Source: Cryptomeria japonica
Lineage: Eukaryota > Streptophyta > Pinopsida > Cupressales > Cupressaceae
DNA length: 64,000 nucleotides
Direction: 5' to 3'
NCBI RefSeq assembly: GCF_030272615.1
Contig: NC_081415.1
Span: forward strand, 372,225,009-372,289,008
Below are positions 34,173 through 44,100 of the stretch, piece by piece. The position numbers and the translations under genes are program-made. How positions within the stretch are numbered: the first letter of the stretch is position 1; each line of letters begins with the position of its first letter. Under the pieces are notes generated by a model that did no database searches, was not told where the DNA came from, and saw only the letters and a program-made list of their open reading frames with translations.

Positions 34173-35385
34173 CATTGGCATGATTGGTATAACTGATGAT
34201 GATGTTGACATATCGGTTGAAGGATTGTTGGTAATGATATATTGAAGGGATGTTAGTGATGATATAGTTGATATGACAAGGAGAATGATGGCATGGTGAT
34301 GTATGACCGGTATAGATTGAGATATTGGTTGGTGAATTGGTGATTAATTATTTGTGTTGTCATTGATGGCAACTATGGCAATTGTTTATTCTTGATTACT
34401 TTATCATCTAGGTTTACTGGTGTAACCTAACCGGTAATGGATTAAGTTGGTGAGATTAACTGTGTAGCTAACAGAAAACCTGCCAAATAGAACTTTAACT
34501 GGTAAACATGAAACAATGTTATACTTAAGTAATTGGTTCTAAAGATTGATGAGGAATTAGGTGTTACGGTTTGAAACATGTGTTTATATCATTGTAATGA
34601 GTCTATGACTAGAACCGTATCATGTTTTGATAACCAGAGTCATGTTTGTGATTTACTGTTGTATTTTCAGTAGGGTTTTAGAACGGGTAACAAGATCTCT
34701 TAACCAATGATGATTTAAGGTTTGGCGGTGAATTTCATTATGTTCATAATTTGATGGTGATGTGTCACAACTCGTGTGAGAAATTAAAATACTATTTTGG
34801 CACGATTAAGGATGGAATTTCTTGGGAAACAACGAAGAGCATAGAATAATGTTTTAAGGGTTGGAATGCTTATCAGATCAATGTGCAGTGCCATGTTATG
34901 ATTATTCAACGATTGAAATTGTCTTGATATTTGTTGTAATAATCTATATGATGATTTGTAATGATCTGTGATGATCTATGATCTAAATTCATTTGAATCT
35001 TGATGTATCGAGGGTTTTGTAACCGACAAAGATGTAAAGTGTATTCAGGTCAATTTTGATGAAGTTTATTGTGTCGGTAATTTGAGAAAAGAGTGTGTAG
35101 CTGAACCAGAGGTGTGTGTCTACAAGAGTGAAGCAAATTGGAGTTGAAGTGGATCTGAACAAGCATGCAGGAAGTATTATTTGTAGATTGTTCATCGGTT
35201 GTTCCCTAATAGTTGCAGCAAGTTCAAAATCCCTTAACCGGGTAGATCCTAATAGGCCTTGTTCATGTAAATCCCTTAACCAGGTAGCTCAACAACTTGA
35301 GTTTAAATCCTCATGTGAGGTTGCTTCTAACAAGGAAAAGCTCCCAATAGAGATCATATTGTAAATCCCTTGACTAGGTGATTCC
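34173..35385 (+). repeat. Copia 5' LTR, first part
   Basis: Matches 56606-57810 (shared: GTTGACATATCGGTTGAAG, GATGGCATGGTGATGTATGA). It ends where the gypsy element entered, at the ATTCC duplicated at 35381-35385 and 51732-51736. The remaining LTR resumes as TAACATGGTC at 51737 and matches 57805 onward. Confidence 0.92.
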
Positions 35386-36161
35386 TGTATATGGTGAAAA
35401 TGGATAGCAATAAACAACAATATTGAAAGACTAAAATGGATTCAACCACCAAACCCTAGCCTAACAATGAACAAAGATCCACCATAACATATGAAGATAA
35501 CCTAAGACAATGCAAATATAACTCAAAAATCACAAAGATTATACCATCACATGTCCACTAGGGTTTCGATCTCCATTCTTCCTATCTCCATTGATCTTGT
35601 TTGATATGTTTGCTCTCAGATTTTTATGTGCACAAGAGCTCAATAAAGAACGGAATGTGGTTGCAAGTAGAATTGTAATGTAGCTAAGTCCTCCAAAATT
35701 AGTCATTAGGGTTTGGTAATGAAGAAAGCATCTCCTTAAATAGAAGACACAATAGAAAATGGAGGGTTAAGATTGAGAGGTGTAAAAAGAGAGGTCGGCT
35801 AGGATTAGAGGGTAGGTATAAGAAATACCAAAATAATGAAAGAGGTAGGTAGTGTAGGAAATAAGAGATGAATGACATGTGTCATGCGTAGAAAAGGTTA
35901 ATGAATTAATTAAATAAATAAAGATTTATTTAATTAATAGAAGAAGTAGGGCAATTAAATAAATAAAATATTTATTTAATATAGGAAAGGGATAATTTAA
36001 ATAAATAAATGTATTTATTTAAATGAGAAATAAGGCTAGAAGAGGATAAATGAATTAATTAAATAAATAAAAATTTATTTAATTAATAGAAGAATTAGGC
36101 TTAGATAATTAAATAAATAAAATATTTATTTAATTAGACATGACAATTTTGGGTGTCTACA
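35386..36161 (-). repeat. 3' LTR of the intact gypsy element
   Basis: Minus strand: TGTAGACACCCAAAATTG...CCATATACA. U3 is rich in AATAAATATTTTATT-like words. The plus-strand word CCTTAAATA near 35734-35742 gives TATTTAAGG on the minus strand, a TATA-like box. Identical to 50956-51731. Confidence 0.95.
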
Positions 36162-36175
36162 TTTTGCCCCTCTTT
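36162..36175 (-). promoter_or_regulatory. Polypurine tract of the intact gypsy element
   Basis: Minus-strand AAAGAGGGGCAAAA directly abuts the LTR start TGTAGACACC. It is the primer for plus-strand DNA synthesis. The same tract is at 29925-29938 (GAAGAGGGACAAAA) in the older relative. Confidence 0.85.
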
Positions 36176-36260
36176 GAGACAATGCGGCTTGTCGCGTTGT
36201 TTCAAAGAAGATAAGATGAACTGATACAGAGTTGCCCCAGGATGGGAATGATATGCCCCC

Positions 36261-36309
36261 TCGAGAGATTGGATGAAAAAGTCTGGAAAGATTGCAGACA
36301 ATCTCTCGA
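36261..36309 (+). promoter_or_regulatory. Inverted repeat upstream of the PMD gene
   Basis: A perfect 11-bp inverted repeat TCGAGAGATTG / CAATCTCTCGA at 36261-36271 and 36299-36309 (27-nt spacer). Further down is the small dyad GTGAC-AAA-GTCAC (36346-36358). Both lie between the polypurine tract and the putative TATA box of the antisense gene, where promoter elements would be expected. Confidence 0.55.
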
Positions 36310-36407
36310 TAAGAAAGATGGGATAGAATGGACTGATTGGATAAAGTGACAAAGTCACGGGATGAGGAAGACTGACTCGGGAAATGAGGGTGAGGGCTAG
36401 GGTAGGC

Positions 36408-36417
36408 TATAAGATAG
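36408..36417 (+). promoter_or_regulatory. Putative TATA box of the antisense PMD gene
   Basis: TATAAGATAG lies 98 nt upstream of the exon-1 ATG at 36506, leaving a plausible leader of about 65 nt. It is inside the element and outside the LTR, so the PMD gene could be transcribed independently of the LTR promoter. No transcript data are available. Confidence 0.45.
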
Positions 36418-36505
36418 ACCACGGGCAAAAGACATCCTCATTGTCATCCACACCCTTAGAAGATCACAGTGCAGAGCGAGAAAAGAGCAGCAGCAGTCAG
36501 CAGCG

Positions 36506-39270
36506 ATGGCATTCGTTCATAGATTCGACCGTGTCCGCCGATTCCAGCGACCAGCCGATGCAGGAGAGCCGGTAAGTACCCGAAAACCTCCTCGTACTTT
36601 CACGCATTTCGAGTTTTGTCATAAATGCATGTTTTAGGAGCAATAAATGTGCTAGGAATAGGATAGTTTAAAAGTGCAAAAACGCGCAACCGCGTCTGTG
36701 TCAGCGCCAGGCGCGTCTGTGTCCAACAGGCGCGTCTGTGTCGGGTCCAGGCGCGTCTGTGCCTGGAACCGCGTTTGTGTTGAATGCGGACGCGTTTGTG
36801 AAATGTAGTAGCGTCTGTGCTTTGGAATAGCGTTTATGTCATGAAGGGACGTCTGTGTTCCCCGATCGCGTTTGTGTCTGGCATAGGCACGTTTGTGTTT
36901 AGAAAGCGCGTCTGTGTTGCAGAGGCGCGTTTATGCAGTCTATAAGCGCGTTTATGAGTTAAAAGCGCGTGTGTGTTGAAAAAGTGCATTTGTGTGTTTA
37001 AATGCATGGTTTTAGTCCTTTAGGTCAAATCGGCAGTTCTGTGATGAACATACGCTGTCGATTGGATAAGCTGCTGAGAGGATACACTCAAGCAGGTCCT
37101 CTAAGAAGATTAGGATAAATCAAGGCACTTTGTGATGAACAGGGAGCACCAGGATATGCAGCACTTTGTGATGAACAGGGAGTGCTAATGTGAGTGACAC
37201 TTTGTGATGAACAGGGAATGTCACACACGTAGTACTTTGTGATGAACAGTGAGCACTACTAGGATAAATAGCAACACTTTGTGATGAACAGTGAGTGTCA
37301 CTAGGGTAGATAGCCATATGCATTTAGGTAGCAAGTAGCATTTTGTGATAAACAGTGAATGCCACGATAACTGACAAGATTGATTTGCTTGACTGCAGGA
37401 GTATTTGCCGATGTTGGAGTCACGGGAGAGATTCCCGTCGACACAGAGACTGCGACCAGAGTTGTCGATCCAGGACATGATTTCCATTGAGGAGATGGGT
37501 CTCACATATATGCTCTATGTGCCCGAGTTTCGAGCAAACATGGGGTTGCTGACTGCGTTGGCCGAGAGATGGCACTCAGAGACATGCACGTTTCACCTAC
37601 CGATGGGTGAGATGACAGTGACACTGGAGGATGTATACAGGATATTACATGTTCCCATTGATGGAGAGTTGATCCCCTACGACCGTGACGGTGACAGGGA
37701 GGCCTTGAGACGGGTCTTTCAGGATCCTGAGTTGGAGATGCGAGCAGGCCATGTAGCCTGGGACACCATGACTGCCACAGGATTAGCATTGCCGGCAGTT
37801 GTTGGGGGAGTTATCAGTGGATACTTGTGTCCAGACAGGGCCACACGAGGATTGACAGTGGGCTGGGGAGGGGCCTTGGAGACGCTGATGGCAGAGCATA
37901 CTAGGTATGCATGGGGGCCATGTGTCCTAGCACATTTGTACTATGAGCTGCATCAGTTTGTATACCATGGATCAGTGGGTTTGGGCTGCGGTGTGACTCT
38001 CTTGCAGGTGTGGGCCTATGAGCACCTTCCCATCACATGGCCTATTCATTTCAGAGGCAGAGGACAGGGACAGAGTTTTGTGCACCTATATGCGATGATT
38101 ACATCCCAGCCTCGGATTGGGAGATTGGAGCACTGGAGGAGAGTCATTGACGATATTGACATGGTGATCTGGAGGCCGTACCTGGGGTGCGAGGAGTGGG
38201 GGGACGATGCACTGGAGCTGCCCTACACCTTCCGGAGCAGGTACCTGATTGGGCGGACGCCCTATATATTAGAGAGACAGTTGGTGGACAGGGTATGCAG
38301 GCAGTATGGCAGGATTCAGAGGATGCCGCGAGGCTCGGGCATGTATGCCCGTACAGTCAGAGATCAGGTGCAGTTTGGCCCACTGCTATCATATGATCAG
38401 GCAGTGATGCAGCTAGCGGAGATGATGTCGATGCCATGGGACATGTGGCCAGAGGTAGAGGATGCAGGGATGGACGCAGAGTACTCTGCGTACTGGGCAG
38501 AGCATCCATTTCCTAGGTTGACGGATCCGATAGAGCCAGTGGATGGAGAGGGTGGAGGAGATGATGATGATGGAGGAGGGGATGCAGGTAGGGGCCGGCG
38601 GAGGCGGAGGGGAGTGGTGGGAGAGAGACGGGTAGCACCTCGGAGGGAGGGAGGTCAGGAGAGAGCAGCTCCAGTGGTGAGAGGACGGGGTGGACTGCCC
38701 CTACAGGTGCCAGCAGCACAGGGTCCCAGAGAGGGACAGAGACAGGTGCAGCCAGAGGGACAGAGACAGGTACAGCCACAGGTACCTATACAGGCACAGG
38801 GACAGGTGCAGGCAGAGGCACAGGGACAGGCACCTTTAGAGGAGGAGCCACAGGCAGGGGCGGAGAGTGGAGACTCCGAGGAGGATGAGGTGCTTAGGCT
38901 ACGGGAGATCTGCCAGGGCCAGGCAGATGAGATTGAGGATTTGGTTCGAGAGAGGAACCACCTCAGGATCAGGGTCCGAGATACAGAGCGGGAGAGGGAT
39001 AAGGCCATCCAGAGATATACCGAGGCCGAGACAGCTCTGAGGGCAGGTAGGCGGGCGGCAGAGGATGCAAGGGCAGGCTACGCATATGTTTTGCGAGCCG
39101 GAGAGGAGATCGCCTACTGGAGGGATCTATATTATGCAGCCGTGCCAGCAGAGCAGCGGGCCAGGAGCTTCCAGAGGTCGTTGCGCACAGCGACGGCTAC
39201 GGGAGGGAGCCGCAGGAGACAGGCATCCAGCGGTGGGGTTATGGGGCCTCCACCACCACCAGAGGGATAG
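36506..39270 (+). CDS. Plant mobile domain (PMD) protein carried antisense in the retrotransposon; two exons
   Basis: Exon 1 36506-36571 (22 codons, MAFVHRFDRVRRFQRPADAG...), donor CCG|GTAAGT; intron 36572-37398, acceptor GACTGCAG; exon 2 37399-39270 in phase 0, 623 codons plus stop. The spliced product is about 645 aa. Alternatively translation starts at ATG 37411. The PMD (about residues 45-330) shows LTALAERWHSETCTFHLPMG, EMTVTLEDVYRILHVPIDGE and GGVISGYLCPDRATRGL; related domains occur in MAIN/MAIL1 and in transposon-borne proteins. After it come an acidic Gly/Asp run, an Arg-rich possible nuclear signal (RGRRRRRG), a Gln/Gly/Pro repeat tract with QVQ words, and a coiled coil (EIEDLVRERNHLRIRVRDTE). 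No membrane segment. Biochemical role unknown; host PMD proteins act in the nucleus in transposon silencing and gene expression, so a regulatory or anti-silencing role is only inference. Confidence 0.85.
36692..36994 (+). repeat. 20-nt-phased GCGTYTGTG array in the PMD intron
   Basis: Sixteen copies of GCG(T/C-variant) core GCGTCTGTG / GCGTTTGTG begin at 36692, 36713, 36732, 36753, 36771, 36792, 36811, 36830, 36849, 36868, 36889, 36908, 36927, 36948, 36967 and 36986. Spacing is 18-21 nt, mostly alternating 21 and 19, mean 19.6. The 10-12 nt between cores are not conserved. It lies just after the 5' donor of the PMD intron. Confidence 0.92.
37124..37363 (-). repeat. Array of six hairpins with invariant 15-nt loop (PMD intron)
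   Basis: Plus-strand loops TTGTGATGAACAG(G/T)G lie at 37130-37144, 37166-37180, 37202-37216, 37237-37251, 37279-37293 and 37343-37357 (the last has one change). Flanking stems differ but stay complementary: AGCACT/AGTGCT, GTGACACT/AATGTCAC, TAGTACT/AGCACTA, ACACT/AGTGT, GCATT/AATGC, and a weaker GGCACT/AGCACC. The C-A and A-C mismatches on the plus strand become G-U pairs in minus-strand RNA, so the structure is complete in the sense genomic RNA of the element. A diverged seventh member is at 37031-37060. Confidence 0.88.
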
Positions 39271-40851
39271 GGGGATCCTGGGGCGGGTCCATCTATAGCT
39301 CAGACTCCGTCGAGGCGCGGCGGCTCCGAGGGAGGGAGTTCCTCATAGCTATAGTGGGCTCCCATTGTATCAGTAGATGTATCATTGTTGTATTGTAGAC
39401 ACCTGCAGGTGATTCTTTTGTAGCCATATGATTCTTTTGACATCATTGTATTATGACACATTTGATTGATTATATATATGAGATGATTCATCTTTTGCGG
39501 CAGCTATATGCATGTGTACCTTATGTGATGAGATGTTCTTATGTGATGCATGTTTTATGATATGGATGCTTATATGATGCAATGCCATATATTTTTGTTC
39601 TTTTATGTTGTATATGTGATGCCTGATGCAAATGAAAATGTATGTGATGCAAATGAATATGATAATGCAAATGATTATTTACATAATGAAAATGTGAGAT
39701 GTGCTAACATGTGTTGTATGCAGGATGTGATGCAATTATAATATCTATATGTATGAAATGCTTATATGTGGTGATGCAGGTGCAACTATATGAAATGCAA
39801 ATGTTTTTGGTGTGTCATTATACTCAGTCATGTGATAGCGGGCTACGCGGACTCGAGAAGGACAATGAAAGTCAATCAAGAAAGGGGGGATGGAAGACAG
39901 AAGATATGAACGTGAAAGAGCTTCTTGTGCGTTATCATCATTGAGCTTTATTATGGCAGAATAGGTTATGACAATCGAGGCATATGTTCGGCCCAGAAAG
40001 TCATTGTACCTGTTTGCATGGAGATAAGACAGTCACAAACAAGGAATGCCCCAGTTCACACTAGACTCACAGTGTCCTCATATCCTTGGACAAGTCCTAG
40101 CATTACTAAAAGACAATCCACAGACAGCAAATGCAAATAAGTGACGATACCCCATCCTCGCCTTTCTAGTCAAAGACATCCTGGAGATAGAATCTCTAGT
40201 CAAAGACATCCCGGAAAAGCTAAAAGACATGTCACCAAAAAGATAAAACCAAAAGAAAACCAAGACTCGACACCAACATCCACTGTAGTCCTCAAGTTTG
40301 TGTCTCTTGTCACTTGTTTAAGTCAAATTTTGATTGTGGTCACAATGTTCACTTTCACAAAAAGGATAGATAGCACTGAACCATATGTTGTCTGAGTCTG
40401 TTGAAAGATTTGATTTTGTTGAAGCCCATTGTTGCTGCTGTGTCTCCTTGGAAACTGACTGAATCCATGAAACTGATACCTTATTGTGGAGAAGATGGAA
40501 CTTTATTGCGGATCTGCGATGCAAAATGTTGCTTTATTGCGAATTGTGCGCGGATAGACTGAAGAGAGCTGAAAGAAACTGTACTCCTCGAAACATGTGA
40601 TGTTCTCAGTTCCACACCCATTACTAGACGTAGGAATTGGCCGTAGTCACAGATAGTATCTGATTTATTATGGATGGAAAGAGAGTGAAAAGGGAGGGTT
40701 TATTATGAATGGCTAACCAATCTTGGGTAGATCAATAACAAGCCATGATGGGAATGGGTAAGTTTATTGTGAGTGAATTGGTCGTGAGTGTGTGCGAAGT
40801 GAAAGAATGAAAGGGAATCCTGAAGGAGGGAGGAGCAAAGTCCCTACGCAT

Positions 40852-41005
40852 GGCGCTGGTGACCCAGTTTTCACCATGGTACTTGCCCAGGGCGCCACCG
40901 AAGTGGTTTTCACCGTTGGACGAAATTATTTCTCTTTACTTTTTTGGATTTTGCAATTTTTTTTTTTTTTGTTGTCACAAGGCGCCTGTTTGCCAGGTTT
41001 TCACC
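40852..41005 (-). repeat. Three GGTGAAAAC-hairpin-GCGCC modules after pol
   Basis: Copies at 40852-40875, 40891-40914 and 40981-41005 (minus-strand sense). Constant ends GGTGAAAAC and GCGCC/GCGCT enclose different 4-bp stems: CTGG/CCAG, CCAC/GTGG (loop TTCG on the minus strand) and CCTG/CAGG. Two more copies are inside pol at 44464-44486 (CCTC/GAGG) and 44527-44549 (CCAC/GTGG). Confidence 0.8.
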
Positions 41006-41048
41006 AAGTAACAATTTTTTTGTTTTATAATTTTTTTTTGTATTTTTG

Positions 41049-41050
<2 letters not shown>

Positions 41051-41088
<38 letters not shown>
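41051..41088 (-). repeat. 38-nt A run (pol strand) just downstream of the pol stop
   Basis: An uninterrupted run of 38 T on the plus strand begins 30 nt after the pol stop codon as read on the minus strand. It could be slippage growth or a fossil poly(A) joined by template switching. Confidence 0.9.
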
Positions 41089-41089
<1 letters not shown>

Positions 41090-41117
41090 TTTTTGCATTA
41101 GGATACTCAAAAAGAGC

Positions 41118-44100
41118 TTATGTGTAGAACCTGCGAAGGTGCATGCTGTTGATAGGATCCTCCAAGGATTCACCTTCTGTAGTAGAGAGCTGATATGCCC
41201 CAGATCCATATACTGCTGTGATGATGTAAGGACCAAGCCAGTTGGGTTCAAATTTGCCCTTCTTTTCTCTATCTTGCTGATTCTTGGGGTTCTCTCTGAG
41301 GACTAAGTCACCTACCTCAAATGTGCGAGGCTTGACCTTGTGATTGTAACTGCGACTCATTCGTTGTTGGTAAGCCTTGAGATGATTAAAAGCAGTGTGT
41401 CGTCGTTCCTCCAGCAGTTCTAGTTCTTGTAGGCGAGAGACCCTGTAGTCTTCATCGTTGATTATGTTTCTCAAGGAGACCCGTAAAGAAGGTAACTCGA
41501 CCTCAATAGGCAAGATGGCTTCAGCACCGTAGACAAGTGAGTAAGGTGTAGCCCCTGTAGGTGTGCGGACACTGGTACGATAGGCCCAAAGTGCGGGATT
41601 GAGTTGGACATGCCAGTTACGGCCAGCGTCGTCGACTGTCTTTTTAAGTATTTTGAGAATTGTTTTGTTAGACGCCTCAGCTTGGCCATTACCTAGGGGG
41701 TAATATGGTGTGGAGAAACGATGAGAGATATGGAATCGCTCACAGAGTTCACGAACATCCTGGTTCTTGAAAGGACGCCCGTTGTCAGTGATAATGGAAG
41801 TAGGAATCCCATATCGGCAAATGATGTAGTTCAGGATGAAAGTAGCGATTTGTTTCCCAGTAACTTGCGTGAGAGGCACGGCTTCAATCCACTTTGTGAA
41901 ATACTCTGTGGCTGTGATAATGAATTTATGTCCGTTGGAAGAAGGAGGGTGAATCTTGCCTATGAGATCGAGTCCCCACTGACAAAAGGGCCAAGGAGAT
42001 GCAAGTGGCTGTAGTTCTTGTGCTGGTGCGTGTATGAGGTCTCCATGAATTTGACACTGCTTACACTTCTTGACAAACTGATATGCATCTTTTTCCATAG
42101 TAGGCCAGTAGTATCCAGTCCTGATGAGTTTCTTGGCCAAGGTAGGACCACTAGTATGCGGACCACATATCCCTTCGTGCACTTCTCGTAACGCAATCTG
42201 AGCTTCGTCACTCTCTAAACATCTAAGGAGGGTGCCATCTAGACCTCGCCGGTATAGGATATCAGCTAGGATAACGTATCGGGAGGATTGGCGGATGAAA
42301 GTGCGGCGTTGGTTGTTCGATAAATCGGGAGATAAGATGTTGTCGCGAAGGTATGTGAATATGGAACCATATAACTGGGATTCAGGACTAACAACACATA
42401 TCATTTCCGTGAGAGTGATCTCATATGACGGAATCAGCAGGTTGTCAACCAGGAACTCATAACAGGTCTCATTTTGCGGTAGGTCAATGAGTGAAGCAAT
42501 TGTAGCCATGGCATCAGCAGCGCGATTCTGTTCTCTTGGTATCTGCTCAAACTCTATCTTTGCAAAGTGTTGTTTCAGATCATCTACCAGTTGTTTGTAA
42601 GGCATTAGCTTTTCATCTTTTGTTTGATAATCATCAGTTGCTTGACGGATGACAAGTTGAGAATCGCCAAAAACACGAAGTTCCTGGATCTTCCACTGAA
42701 CTGCAATTCTTAACCCAGTTGTTAATGCCTCGTATTCCGCTATATTGTTGGTGCAAGGAAATGATAAGCGGTATGACTTTGGTATAGAATCGCCTTGGGG
42801 AGTTATAAAGAGTATACCCGCTCCTGCCCCATGCTGTGTGTATGAGCCATCAAAGTATAGTTGCCATGGCTTTGCAGGTGATATTGTTAGAATGGACTCA
42901 TCTGGAAATTCTGACTGTAGAGGAACATCATCTATCATGGGAGCATCTGCCAGTTGATCTGCAATGGCTTGTCCTTTTATGGCTTTTCTGTCCACGTATT
43001 CAATGTCGAATTCACTCAAAATCATTACCCACTTGGCCAGTCGCCCAGTAAGTGTAGCTTTGTTGAGTAGATATCTTAGTGGATCAATTCTGGCAATCAA
43101 CTTGGTTTTGTGAGTAAGCATATAATGTCGTAATTTTTGTGAAGCGAAGACCACAGCGAGACATGCACGCTCAATTGGTGTGTAGTTCAGCTCATATCCC
43201 ACCAATGTGCGACTGATATAGTAGACTGCTTTTTCCTTGCCGTCAGGTATTTGCTGTGCTAGTAGTGCCCCCAGTGCTGTTGGAGTAGCTGATATGTAAA
43301 GTAGCAATGGTTGATTCGGAATTGGTGGCATCAAAACTGGCGGGTTCAAAAGATAGTCTTTAAGTGCCTGAAAAGCCTGTTGACAGTTCTCGTCCCATTT
43401 GAACTTAATGTTATTGTGTAGCAGGTGCTGGAAAGGATTACACTTATCTGCAAGTTGTGCTATGAATCTTCGTATGGACTGGAGTCTCCCTTGTAAAGAC
43501 CGAAGTTGACTGATATTCTTGGGTGGCGGCATGTCCAAGATAGCCTTGACTTTTGCTGGATCCGCTTCTATTCCTCTTTTAGACACAATGAATCCTAGGA
43601 GCTTCCCGGAGGTTACTCCAAAGACACATTTCTTTGGGTTTAATCTTACCTTGTATTTTTCCAGCCTATCAAAAGCAACTGAAAGTATGTCCAAGTGTGT
43701 ATTTCTGTCTATTGATTTAACCAAAAGGTCGTCGACATAATCTTCCACCTTTACATGCATGAGATCATGGAAGATAGTAGTCATGGCTCGTTGATACGTG
43801 ACACCTGCATTTTTCAGCCCAAAGGGCATGACATTCCAGCAGAAGGTTCCCCATGGACAAGTGAATGATGTTTTATGTTGATCTTCAGGTGCAATCCTGA
43901 TCTGATTATATCCAGAGAATCCGTCCATTAAAGATAACATCTCATGGCCTGCTGTGAAATCAACAATTAAATCAATGTTTGGTAATGGGAAATCGTCCTT
44001 CGGGCAAGCCTTGTTGATATCCCTGAAGTTTGTACATATTCGGATGCTGCGATCTGGTTTGCTAACAGGTACTAAGTTGGAAATCCATTCAGGATAATCA

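Larger units (their letters stand above)
39271..41117. other. Region between convergent PMD gene and pol
   Basis: 39290-39800 is the PMD 3' side, with a degenerate ATGCAAATGA-type repeat at 39610-39700. 40150-40215 has the short direct repeat 'tctagtcaaagacatcc'. 40852-41005 holds three GGTGAAAAC hairpin modules. 40959-40971 and 41051-41088 are T runs (38 T in the second), that is A runs on the pol strand just after the pol stop. No other gene seen. Confidence 0.7.

Noticed and set aside
34170-34180. Copia LTR start at the TG of TGACATTGG
   Set aside because: The TSD GATGA at 34168-34172 and 58966-58970 and alignment with 56606 put the true start at 34173, with TG mutated to CA.
36692-36994. 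CRISPR-like array (regular short repeats with spacers)
   Set aside because: Cores are 9 nt and spacers 10-12 nt, in a plant retrotransposon; no CRISPR array has this geometry and no cas genes are present.
36506-39270. PMD gene as an independent host gene
   Set aside because: It lies inside a TSD-bounded element, between its polypurine tract and pol, so it belongs to the element copy.
41051-41088. T run as an RNA polymerase III terminator
   Set aside because: No tRNA- or 5S-like internal promoter upstream on the plus strand was found.
41046-41306. Phe-rich plus-strand frame at the poly-T run
   Set aside because: Generated by the T run opposite the end of pol.
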